Shown in pieces: positions 54,746-62,410 of a stretch of 64,000 bases of DNA (position 1 is its first letter; each line of letters starts with the position of its first letter). The DNA is from Paraburkholderia sp. BL21I4N1 (GTDB taxonomy: Bacteria; Pseudomonadota; Gammaproteobacteria; Burkholderiales; Burkholderiaceae), in NCBI RefSeq assembly GCF_002973525.1, contig NZ_PVEN01000003.1, positions 62,001-126,000 of the forward strand, given 5' to 3'. The notes under the pieces were generated by a model, which was not told where the DNA came from, searched no databases, and was given only the letters and a program-made list of their open reading frames with translations. The position numbers and the translations under genes were made by a program.

Positions 54746-55765
54746 ATGCTAGATCCCCGCGCACAAACCCTCCTCAAAACGCTGATCGAGCGCTACATCG
54801 CCGAAGGTCAGCCGGTCGGCTCGCGCACGTTGTCACGTTACTCCGGCCTCGAACTGAGCCCGGCGACGATCCGCAACGTGATGTCCGATCTCGAGGACCT
54901 GGGGCTCGTGATCAGTCCGCATACGTCCGCCGGCCGCATTCCCACGCCGCGCGGCTATCGCCTCTTCGTGGATACGATGCTGACCGTCGAATCCGCCGCG
55001 GACGAAGAAGCCGTGATGCGCGCCGTCAAGACTACGCTGCAGGCGGGCGAGCCACAGAAGATCGTTGCCGCGGCGGCCAGCGTGCTGTCCAACCTGTCGC
55101 AGTTCGCCGGCGTGGTACTTACGCCGCGGCGCAGCCACGTGTTCAAGCAGATCGAGTTCATGCGCCTGTCCGACAAGCGCATTCTGCTTATCATCGTGAC
55201 GCCCGAGGGCGATGTGCAAAACCGCATCATGGCGACGCAGCGCGACTTTTCGCCGTCGCAACTCGTGGAAGCATCGAATTACATCAACGCGCATTTCGCC
55301 GGCCTCTCGTTCGACGACGTGCGCCGCCGCCTGCGCGAGGAAATCGACGAACTGCGCGGCGACATGACCACGCTCATGCACGCTGCCGTCACTGCCAGCA
55401 CCGAAGAATCCGACACGGGCGAGAACGTGCTGATTTCCGGCGAGCGCAACCTGCTCGAAGTCGCGGATCTTTCGTCCGACATGGCGCGCCTGCGCAAGCT
55501 GTTCGATGTGTTCGACCAAAAGACCAGTCTCCTTCAATTACTCGACGTGTCGAGCCACGCGGCGGGCGTGCAGATTTTCATTGGCGGCGAATCGAATCTC
55601 GTGCCGATCGAGGAAATGAGCGTGGTCACCGCGCCGTACGAAGTGAACGGCAAGATCGTCGGCACGCTCGGCGTGATCGGGCCGACCCGCATGGCGTACA
55701 ACCGCGTGATTCCGATCGTGGATATCACCGCGCGCCTGCTTTCCCTGACCCTCAGCCAGCAATAG
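54746..55765 (+). CDS. hrcA: Heat-inducible transcription repressor HrcA
   Basis: A 339-residue protein from the ATG at 54746 ([20 protein letters not shown]), which matches the normal HrcA N-terminus. No Shine-Dalgarno is visible upstream of it, and the sequence is AU-rich, with TAAAAT 9 bases ahead. Winged [43 protein letters not shown] and [20 protein letters not shown]. Binds CIRCE operators to repress groESL and dnaK operons when GroEL is free. No full CIRCE site lies in this window, so its targets (groESL) are elsewhere. Confidence 0.95.
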   Translation: MLDPRAQTLLKTLIERYIAEGQPVGSRTLSRYSGLELSPATIRNVMSDLEDLGLVISPHTSAGRIPTPRGYRLFVDTMLTVESAADEEAVMRAVKTTLQAGEPQKIVAAAASVLSNLSQFAGVVLTPRRSHVFKQIEFMRLSDKRILLIIVTPEGDVQNRIMATQRDFSPSQLVEASNYINAHFAGLSFDDVRRRLREEIDELRGDMTTLMHAAVTASTEESDTGENVLISGERNLLEVADLSSDMARLRKLFDVFDQKTSLLQLLDVSSHAAGVQIFIGGESNLVPIEEMSVVTAPYEVNGKIVGTLGVIGPTRMAYNRVIPIVDITARLLSLTLSQQ

Positions 55766-55891
55766 CGGGCTACCCGGCGGTGGCAACTCACGCGCTCATT
55801 CCAAGTCCGTTCATCATGCGCGACGGCGCGCGGCTTGCCAATTGGCCGAATGGCCAGGGTGTACGGCGGACCGGTCGGCGGACCACGCCGC

Positions 55892-55897
55892 TATAAT
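55892..55897 (+). promoter_or_regulatory. -10 box TATAAT ahead of hemH
   Basis: A consensus TATAAT 51 bases upstream of the hemH ATG. The -35 region 17 bases upstream (GACCGG) does not match, so this would be a weak or activated promoter. Confidence 0.45.
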
Positions 55898-55947
55898 GAA
55901 AGCCACCTGAATCGACTCTCCGCCTCAAGCGGTTACCTCTGCTGCCT

Positions 55948-57018
55948 ATGCGCTTCGACCTCGAGCGGCCTTCACAGAACGCCACGTCACACCGTGTCGC
56001 CGTACTGCTGATCAATCTCGGCACGCCCGACGCGCCGACGCCGCGCGCAGTCCGCCGCTACCTCGCGCAGTTTCTGTCCGATCCTCGCGTGGTCGAAATT
56101 CCGTCGCTGCTGTGGCAAATCATCCTGCGCTTGCTGATCCTGCCGTTCCGCAGTCCGGCGTCCGCGAAAAAGTACGCTGCGGTCTGGATGCCTGAAGGCT
56201 CGCCGCTGCGCGTCTACACCGAGAAGCAGGTGGAAGGCTTGCGCCACCTGCTGCAACTGAACGACTACACGGTACTGGTCGACTACGCGATGCGCTACGG
56301 CACGCCGGGCATCCCGGCCATGCTTAACCAGTTGAAGCTGGCGGGCGCCGAGCGCGTCTTGCTGGTGCCGATGTACCCGCAATACTCGTCGTCAACCACG
56401 GCCACCGCGTTCGACGACGCCTTTTCAGCGCTCAAGCGCATGCGCAATCAGCCGGAAATCCGCACGGTGCGCCAGTACGCGGATCATCCAGCGTACATTT
56501 CAGCGCTGACCGCGCAGGTGCATCAATATTGGCATCAGCACGGCCGGCCCGACTTCGCGGCGGGCGACAAGCTGGTGCTGAGTTTTCACGGCGTGCCCAA
56601 GCGCACCATGGATCTCGGCGACCCGTACCACGAGCAATGCCAGCAGACCGGCGCGCTGCTCATGCAGGCGTTGGAACTGACGCCGGTGGAATGCCGCATC
56701 ACGTTTCAGTCGCGCTTCGGCAAAGCGGAATGGTTGCAGCCGTACACGGCGCCTACGTTGAAGGAACTGGGCGCGGCGGGCGTACGTCGCGCCGACGTCT
56801 TCTGCCCGGGCTTTACCGCCGACTGCCTTGAAACGATCGAGGAAATCGGCATGGAAGTGCGCGACGAGTTTCTGCACGCCGGTGGCAAGGAGTTCCACCG
56901 GATTGCCTGTGTGAACGCCTCCCCAGCGTGGATTGCGGCGCTCGGCGAAATCGTCGCGCAGAATCTGCAAGGGTGGCCGGTTCAGGCGCTGCCGGTGCCG
57001 CATGCGACAGGGGCTTGA
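55948..57018 (+). CDS. hemH: Ferrochelatase
   Basis: A 356-residue enzyme that inserts Fe(II) into protoporphyrin IX, the last haem-synthesis step. Motifs: [59 protein letters not shown], and [20 protein letters not shown] with the catalytic His, then [13 protein letters not shown] [20 protein letters not shown] and [20 protein letters not shown]. The hslR gene starts 8 bases after its stop, a likely operon. Confidence 0.97.
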   Translation: MRFDLERPSQNATSHRVAVLLINLGTPDAPTPRAVRRYLAQFLSDPRVVEIPSLLWQIILRLLILPFRSPASAKKYAAVWMPEGSPLRVYTEKQVEGLRHLLQLNDYTVLVDYAMRYGTPGIPAMLNQLKLAGAERVLLVPMYPQYSSSTTATAFDDAFSALKRMRNQPEIRTVRQYADHPAYISALTAQVHQYWHQHGRPDFAAGDKLVLSFHGVPKRTMDLGDPYHEQCQQTGALLMQALELTPVECRITFQSRFGKAEWLQPYTAPTLKELGAAGVRRADVFCPGFTADCLETIEEIGMEVRDEFLHAGGKEFHRIACVNASPAWIAALGEIVAQNLQGWPVQALPVPHATGA

Positions 57019-57025
57019 ACAGTTC

Positions 57026-57433
57026 ATGAACTACCAGATTTCGACCGAAACGGGCGCAAAACTACGCATCGACAAATGGGTTTGGGCGGCGCGCTTCTTC
57101 AAGACACGTTCGCTTGCCGCGGATGCCGTCGAGAAAGGCCATGTGCGCATTGGCGGCGCGAATGTGAAACCGGCGAAGGAGGTGCGCGTCGGCGATCTGG
57201 TCGAGATCGAAATCGAGCGGATCGTTTGGCAGGTGGAAGTGCTGGGTATATGCGACGTGCGCGGCCCGGCAAGCGTCGCGCAGACGCTTTATGCGGAAAC
57301 CGAGGAAAGCCGGGTGAAGCGGCAGGTCGAGCAGGAACGGCGCAAAACGTTTCGCGAGCCGGCGGCCGCATTGCACGGCCGGCCGACCAAACGCGACAGG
57401 CGCACTATCGACAAACTTTCAGGTGGGGGTTGA
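57026..57433 (+). CDS. hslR: S4-domain RNA-binding heat-shock protein, Hsp15/HslR family
   Basis: A 135-residue protein from the ATG at 57026. The S4 RNA-binding domain covers about residues 12-75: LRIDKWVWAARFFKTRSLAA and HVRIGGANVKPAKEVRVGDL. The C-terminus is basic (KRQVEQERRKTFREPAAALH and GRPTKRDRRTIDKLSGGG). E. coli Hsp15 recycles stalled 50S subunits that still carry nascent tRNA. Its placement with hrcA, grpE, dnaK and dnaJ is in keeping with heat-shock induction. Confidence 0.95.
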   Translation: MNYQISTETGAKLRIDKWVWAARFFKTRSLAADAVEKGHVRIGGANVKPAKEVRVGDLVEIEIERIVWQVEVLGICDVRGPASVAQTLYAETEESRVKRQVEQERRKTFREPAAALHGRPTKRDRRTIDKLSGGG

Positions 57434-57566
57434 ACAATTGTTCCATGGTCGCGTGCACACCGCCGTATTCGGTAGTGTGATCGTTGACAGCCCCGGACAT
57501 GCAGATGGTCGTGGTGCCCAAAATCAGTACCAATGCGACCACCGAGATTGCGAAGGTCAGTTTCAC
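57405..57566 (-). CDS. Small exported or membrane protein (53 aa), antisense to hslR end
   Basis: Start GTG 57566 has GGGGAG upstream at proper spacing; the frame runs 53 codons to TAG at 57405-57407. The product begins VKLTFAISVVALVLILGTTT with a clear hydrophobic signal/anchor, followed by a short polar tail (SGAVNDHTTEYGGVHATMEQ, then LFNPHLKVCR). It overlaps the last 29 bases of hslR tail-to-tail. No family recognised. The strong start site and signal segment make it more than a chance frame. Confidence 0.55.
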   Translation of the reverse strand: MKLTFAISVVALVLILGTTTICMSGAVNDHTTEYGGVHATMEQLFNPHLKVCR

Positions 57567-57943
57567 GGTACTCCCCTTGGGAAGATTCAGGACGGAAACA
57601 GGCGAATCAGGTGGAATTGCAAAATGTCGGTAAGGCTTACGTCAGATTAGGGTTAACGTGTCTTTTCCGACGCTTTAGTGGAGCATAGGCCACTTGTTGA
57701 TCGCACTCAATCTCAATCTGATTGCGTCGCAATAATGGTTGTAACCGGGCGTTTCCGCCGCACGTCCGTGGTGCGAAAAGTTCCGCGAGACCCGCTTGAA
57801 ACGGGTCTTTCCGGCCCCATCTGCCGTTTCGTTATGCGGTGGTGCGCCAGCTAGTCTGTCGCTATTTTGCAACGCACAAATTGCGCCTGCTTTTGCGTGC
57901 TGCCGCCACCATTGGTTTTTACTTTTTTACGACTTTCAGCGAC
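57567..57943. other. Intergenic region upstream of grpE
   Basis: About 377 bp with no credible plus-strand gene except the sigma-32 promoter at 57795-57822. It is AT-richer than the surroundings, especially 57600-57730 (for example GTCAGATTAGGGTTAACGTG). An in-frame extension of grpE to 57839 is not credible. Confidence 0.6.
57795..57822 (+). promoter_or_regulatory. Sigma-32 (RpoH) heat-shock promoter of grpE
   Basis: CTTGAAA (57795-57801), 13-base spacer, CCCCATCT (57815-57822). Both boxes match the E. coli sigma-32 consensus CTTGAAA-N11-16-CCCCATnT exactly. It lies 122 bases ahead of the grpE ATG. Confidence 0.9.
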
Positions 57944-58528
57944 ATGGAAAACACGCAAGAGAACCCGACGAGCCAGAATCCCACGCCCGCGGACGAAGCT
58001 GAGCGCCAGGCCGCCGAGGCCGCGTCAGCCCAGCAGGAAGCGGCCACCGGCGCCGCGACCGAGGGGGCGGCAAGCCTCGAGCAGACCGCGCTGGCTGAAG
58101 CTCACGCCAAGATCGCCGAATTGCAGGAAAGCTTCCTGCGGGCGAAAGCCGAGACTGAAAACGTGCGTCGTCGTGCGCAGGAAGACGTGACCAAGGCGCA
58201 CAAGTTTGCGATCGAGAGCTTCGCCGAGCATCTGCTGCCGGTGGTGGACAGCCTCGAAGCGGCAGTCGCCCACTCGTCGGACGATCTGCAGAAGGTGCGT
58301 GAAGGCGTCGAACTGACGCTGCGTCAGTTGAGCGGCGCGCTGGAAAAGGGCCGCGTCGTCGCCCTGAATCCGGTCGGCGAGAAGTTCGACCCGCATCGCC
58401 ACCAGGCTATTTCGATGGTACCGGCCGATCAGGAGCCGAACACCGTCGTGGCCGTGCTGCAAAAGGGTTTCGTGATCGCCGACCGCGTGCTGCGTCCGGC
58501 GCTCGTGACCGTCGCGGCGCCGAAGTAA
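57944..58528 (+). CDS. grpE: Nucleotide exchange factor GrpE
   Basis: A 194-residue protein from the ATG at 57944 ([20 protein letters not shown]). An acidic, Ala/Glu-rich N-terminal tail (about 60 residues) leads to a long helix ([40 protein letters not shown]) and the beta-wing domain ([40 protein letters not shown]). GrpE removes ADP from DnaK. It has its own sigma-32 promoter. Confidence 0.97.
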   Translation: MENTQENPTSQNPTPADEAERQAAEAASAQQEAATGAATEGAASLEQTALAEAHAKIAELQESFLRAKAETENVRRRAQEDVTKAHKFAIESFAEHLLPVVDSLEAAVAHSSDDLQKVREGVELTLRQLSGALEKGRVVALNPVGEKFDPHRHQAISMVPADQEPNTVVAVLQKGFVIADRVLRPALVTVAAPK

Positions 58529-59019
58529 ACGCTATAGCCGCTTACTGCCGCTTTCAGGTCGAGTTGCAGGCCGTCAAGCCGGCCTGGCACCGTCATGGCC
58601 ACCCTCGCGTCGTCGCTACCGCGTTCGCTGCCTTCGATGTATAGGAGCTCGGCGCCGACTTGTTCGAAGCCGCGCTGGTCACGTCTTCTTCCATCGCGGC
58701 AAACGTCTCGGTTGAGCGACCGACTGGTAGGCCTCGCGCGGTCCGAATCCGCAGTCGCCGCGGCTCGCGGCAAGGTCCGGGCGCTCGATTCGGGTGCTTC
58801 GACCGGTTGTGAGGCGGGCCCTGACGCGGAAAGCAGTAAAAGAAGCGGAAAAAGTTCGACCGATTGAAAAAAATTAAAGACCGCATCGCAAAAGAGGTCT
58901 TGAAAACGATGCGGACGCACTTATGTTGAGTGCAGGTAGGAATTGAGAGCGGATCGCCTTACCGCCAGATGGCAAACAAGGCGCTTTCCGCAGCGATCAA
59001 AGTCAGGAGAATAGTAAAA
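58529..59019. other. 491-bp gap between grpE and dnaK without a recognisable gene
   Basis: Open frames on both strands (for example plus 58595-58867 and minus 58429-58920) have no recognisable domain, and the minus one is largely antisense to nothing conserved. The last ~140 bases are AT-rich and hold regulatory signals for dnaK (58881-58924). It may be a decayed gene or a long 5' leader. Confidence 0.55.
58881..58924 (+). promoter_or_regulatory. Palindrome and possible sigma-32 -35 box upstream of dnaK
   Basis: CCGCATCG (58881-58888) and CGATGCGG (58907-58914) form a perfect 8-bp inverted repeat whose spacer contains CTTGAAA (58899-58905), the sigma-32 -35 consensus. The following CACTTATGT (58918-58926) is only a weak match to CCCCATnT at 12-base spacing. 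Could be a regulated heat-shock promoter of dnaK or an RNA structure. Confidence 0.4.
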
Positions 59020-60972
59020 ATGGGCAAAATCATCGGCATCGACCTCGGCACGACCAACTCGTGCGTGGCGATCATGGAAGGCAATACGGTTAAGGTGATC
59101 GAGAACTCGGAAGGTGCGCGCACCACGCCGTCTATCATCGCCTACATGGAAGACGGCGAGATTCTCGTCGGCGCGCCAGCGAAGCGTCAGTCGGTCACGA
59201 ACCCGAAGAACACGCTGTACGCGGTCAAGCGCCTGATTGGCCGCCGCTTCGAAGAAAAAGAAGTGCAGAAAGACATCGCGCTGATGCCGTACAAGATCAT
59301 GAAAGCCGATAACGGCGACGCATGGATCGAAGTGCGCGACCAGAAGCTGGCGCCGCCGCAAATCTCCGCGGAAACGCTGCGCAAGATGAAGAAGACCGCT
59401 GAAGACTACCTCGGCGAGCCGGTCACCGAAGCAGTGATTACGGTTCCCGCGTACTTCAACGACAGCCAGCGTCAGGCAACCAAAGACGCCGGCCGCATCG
59501 CCGGTCTGGAAGTCAAGCGCATCATCAACGAACCGACCGCAGCCGCGTTGGCATTCGGTCTGGACAAGGCCGAAAAGGGCGACCGCAAGATCGCGGTATA
59601 TGACCTGGGCGGCGGTACGTTCGACGTGTCGATCATCGAAATCGCCGATGTGGACGGTGAGATGCAGTTCGAAGTGCTGTCCACGAACGGCGACACGTTC
59701 CTGGGCGGTGAAGACTTCGACCAGCGCATCATCGATTACATCATCGGCGAATTCAAGAAGGAACAGGGCGTCGATCTGTCGAAAGACGTGCTCGCGCTGC
59801 AACGCCTGAAGGAATCGGCCGAAAAGGCGAAGATCGAACTGTCGTCGAGCCAGCAGACTGAAATCAACCTGCCGTACATCACGGCCGACGCATCGGGTCC
59901 GAAGCACTTGAACCTGAAAATCACGCGCGCCAAGCTGGAAGCGCTGGTTGAAGAACTGATCGAACGCACTATCGAGCCGTGCCGTGTGGCGATCAAGGAC
60001 GCAGGCGTGAAGGTTGGCGAAATCGACGACGTGATTCTGGTCGGCGGTATGACGCGTATGCCGAAGGTGCAGGAAAAGGTTAAGGAATTCTTCGGCAAGG
60101 ATCCGCGCCGTGACGTGAACCCGGACGAAGCCGTGGCCGTTGGCGCCGCGATTCAAGGTCAGGTTCTGTCGGGTGACCGCAAGGACGTTCTGCTGCTCGA
60201 CGTGACCCCGCTGTCGCTCGGCATCGAAACGCTCGGCGGCGTGATGACGAAGATGATCAACAAGAACACCACGATCCCGACCAAGCACGCACAGGTCTAC
60301 TCGACGGCTGATGACAATCAGGGCGCCGTGACGATCAAGGTGTTCCAGGGCGAACGCGAAATGGCCGCCGGCAACAAGCTGCTGGGCGAGTTCAACCTCG
60401 AAGGCATCCCGCCGGCACCGCGCGGCACGCCGCAGATCGAAGTGAGCTTCGACATCGACGCGAACGGCATTTTGCACGTCGGTGCGAAAGACAAGGCGAC
60501 CGGTAAGGAAAACCGCATCACGATCAAGGCGAACTCGGGTCTGTCCGAAGCCGAAATCGAAAAGATGGTGAAGGACGCGGAAGCTAACGCCGAAGAAGAT
60601 CACAAGCTGCGTGAACTGGCCGATGCCCGCAACCAGGGCGACGCACTGGTCCACAGCACGAAGAAGGCGCTCACCGAATACGGCGACAAGCTGGACGCGG
60701 GCGAGAAGGACACGATCGAAGCCGCGCTGAAGGACCTCGAAGAAACGCTGAAGAGCGGTTCGAGCGACAAGGCCGCGATCGAAGCCAAGATCGAAGTCGT
60801 GGCAACCGCTTCGCAAAAGATGGGCGAGAAGATGTACGCGGACATGCAGGCAGCGCAAGGTGCCGAAGCAGCGGCAGCAGGCGCGGCGGGCGCGGGTGCA
60901 TCGGCGGGTGGCGCGAGCCAGCAGCAGGACGACGTGGTCGACGCCGAGTTCAAGGAAGTCAAGAAAGACTAA
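59020..60972 (+). CDS. dnaK: Chaperone protein DnaK (Hsp70)
   Basis: A 650-residue protein from the ATG at 59020, with AGGAGA upstream. Nucleotide-binding domain: [40 protein letters not shown] and [20 protein letters not shown]. Substrate-binding domain: [20 protein letters not shown] linker. The C-terminal lid ends in a Gly/Ala-rich tail and [13 protein letters not shown]. It folds newly made and heat-damaged proteins with DnaJ and GrpE. dnaJ follows after 270 bases, with a hairpin in between. Confidence 0.98.
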   Translation: MGKIIGIDLGTTNSCVAIMEGNTVKVIENSEGARTTPSIIAYMEDGEILVGAPAKRQSVTNPKNTLYAVKRLIGRRFEEKEVQKDIALMPYKIMKADNGDAWIEVRDQKLAPPQISAETLRKMKKTAEDYLGEPVTEAVITVPAYFNDSQRQATKDAGRIAGLEVKRIINEPTAAALAFGLDKAEKGDRKIAVYDLGGGTFDVSIIEIADVDGEMQFEVLSTNGDTFLGGEDFDQRIIDYIIGEFKKEQGVDLSKDVLALQRLKESAEKAKIELSSSQQTEINLPYITADASGPKHLNLKITRAKLEALVEELIERTIEPCRVAIKDAGVKVGEIDDVILVGGMTRMPKVQEKVKEFFGKDPRRDVNPDEAVAVGAAIQGQVLSGDRKDVLLLDVTPLSLGIETLGGVMTKMINKNTTIPTKHAQVYSTADDNQGAVTIKVFQGEREMAAGNKLLGEFNLEGIPPAPRGTPQIEVSFDIDANGILHVGAKDKATGKENRITIKANSGLSEAEIEKMVKDAEANAEEDHKLRELADARNQGDALVHSTKKALTEYGDKLDAGEKDTIEAALKDLEETLKSGSSDKAAIEAKIEVVATASQKMGEKMYADMQAAQGAEAAAAGAAGAGASAGGASQQQDDVVDAEFKEVKKD

Positions 60973-60997
60973 AGCCAGGTCGCATTTCGACCGTAAA

Positions 60998-61021
60998 GCC
61001 GCACACGGCAACGTGTGCGGC
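60998..61021 (+). repeat. 9-bp hairpin between dnaK and dnaJ
   Basis: GCCGCACAC, loop GGCAAC, GTGTGCGGC: a perfect stem without a U-tract, 25 bases after the dnaK stop. Suits an RNA-processing or stability element within a dnaKJ transcript rather than a terminator. Confidence 0.75.
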
Positions 61022-61242
61022 CCGGCTGCACAATCCCCTGCACCCATTCGGGCCGCAGTAACGTGCAAGAGCGGTTATCTCGCCTGGCGAGCCTTTCGGG
61101 GCTCTCCGGGCACGTTTGTTTTATGGAGGGCGTTGTTTCGAGCCGATTTCGAGCGGCAGAAAACAGCGGCCGGACGAGTCGTAAGACTCCAGCATTCAAG
61201 AGGAGCCACCGCGTCGCATTGCGCGAGTGGCGTTGAACCGAT

Positions 61243-62385
61243 ATGGCGAAACGGGATTACTACGAGGTTCTGGGCGTCGCAAAGAACGCGAGCGACGACG
61301 AAATCAAGAAGGCTTATCGCAAGCTTGCGATGAAGCACCACCCCGACCGGAATCCGGGCAACAAGGATGCGGAAGAGCATTTCAAAGAGGTGAAAGAAGC
61401 CTATGAAATGCTGTCGGACTCGCAAAAGCGTGCCGCGTACGACCAGTACGGCCACGCGGGCGTGGATCCGAACATGGGCGGAGCCGGAGCACAGGGCTTC
61501 GGCGGTTTTGCCGATGCGTTCGGCGATATTTTCGGCGACATCTTCGGTCAGGCGGCCGGTGGCGCCGCACGCGGCGGTGGCGGTCGCGCCGGCCCACAGG
61601 TGTATCGCGGCGCCGATCTGCGCTACAGCATGGAAATCACGCTGGAACAGGCCGCGCACGGCTACGACACGCAGATTCGCGTGCCGAGCTGGGTGTCGTG
61701 CGAAATCTGTCACGGTTCGGGCGCCAAGCCGGGCACCAAGCCGGAAACCTGCCCGACCTGTAGCGGTTCGGGTTCGGTGCGGATGTCGCAAGGCTTTTTC
61801 AGCATCCAGCAGACCTGCCCGAAATGCCACGGCACCGGCACCTATATCCCCGACCCGTGCGGCCACTGCCATGGCGCGGGCAAGGTGAAGGAAACCAAGA
61901 CACTGGAAGTGAAGATCCCCGCCGGCATCGACGACGGCATGCGTATCCGCTCGGCCGGCAACGGCGAGCCGGGTATCAACGGCGGTCCGTCGGGCGATCT
62001 GTACGTCGAGATTCATATCAAGCAGCACTCGGTGTTCGAGCGCGACGGCGACGATCTGCATTGCCAGATGCCGATTCCGTTCACCACCGCGGCGCTCGGC
62101 GGCGAGATTGAAGTGCCGACCCTCGCGGGCCGCGCCAGCTTCACGGTTCCGGAAGGCACGCAGTCGGGCAAGACATTCCGTCTGCGCGGCAAGGGCATCA
62201 AGGGGCTGCGTTCGAGCATTGCCGGCGATCTGTACGTGCACGTGCAAGTCGAAACGCCGGTCAAGCTCACCGACTCGCAGCGCGAATTGCTTCAGCAGTT
62301 CGAAAAGGCGTTGGTGGAAGGCGGCTCGCGGCATAGCCCGCAAAGCAAGAGTTGGTTCGACCGGGTGAAGAGCTTCTTCGATTAA
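61243..62385 (+). CDS. dnaJ: Chaperone protein DnaJ (Hsp40)
   Basis: A 380-residue protein. J domain ([20 protein letters not shown], with HPD in [11 protein letters not shown]), Gly/Phe-rich linker ([20 protein letters not shown]), four zinc motifs [24 protein letters not shown] and CGHCHGAG, and the C-terminal substrate domain. It delivers substrates to DnaK and stimulates its ATPase. No clear Shine-Dalgarno is adjacent to the ATG; AGGAG lies about 40 bases upstream. pabB begins 26 bases after its stop without an intervening terminator. Confidence 0.97.
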   Translation: MAKRDYYEVLGVAKNASDDEIKKAYRKLAMKHHPDRNPGNKDAEEHFKEVKEAYEMLSDSQKRAAYDQYGHAGVDPNMGGAGAQGFGGFADAFGDIFGDIFGQAAGGAARGGGGRAGPQVYRGADLRYSMEITLEQAAHGYDTQIRVPSWVSCEICHGSGAKPGTKPETCPTCSGSGSVRMSQGFFSIQQTCPKCHGTGTYIPDPCGHCHGAGKVKETKTLEVKIPAGIDDGMRIRSAGNGEPGINGGPSGDLYVEIHIKQHSVFERDGDDLHCQMPIPFTTAALGGEIEVPTLAGRASFTVPEGTQSGKTFRLRGKGIKGLRSSIAGDLYVHVQVETPVKLTDSQRELLQQFEKALVEGGSRHSPQSKSWFDRVKSFFD

Positions 62386-62410
62386 TGGCGGTTTGAAGTT
62401 GGCGGTAAGC

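Noticed and set aside
58429..58920. Minus-strand frame of 163 codons between grpE and dnaK
   Set aside because: Starts in the dnaK leader and runs antisense into grpE; sequence shows no known family and no convincing start site.
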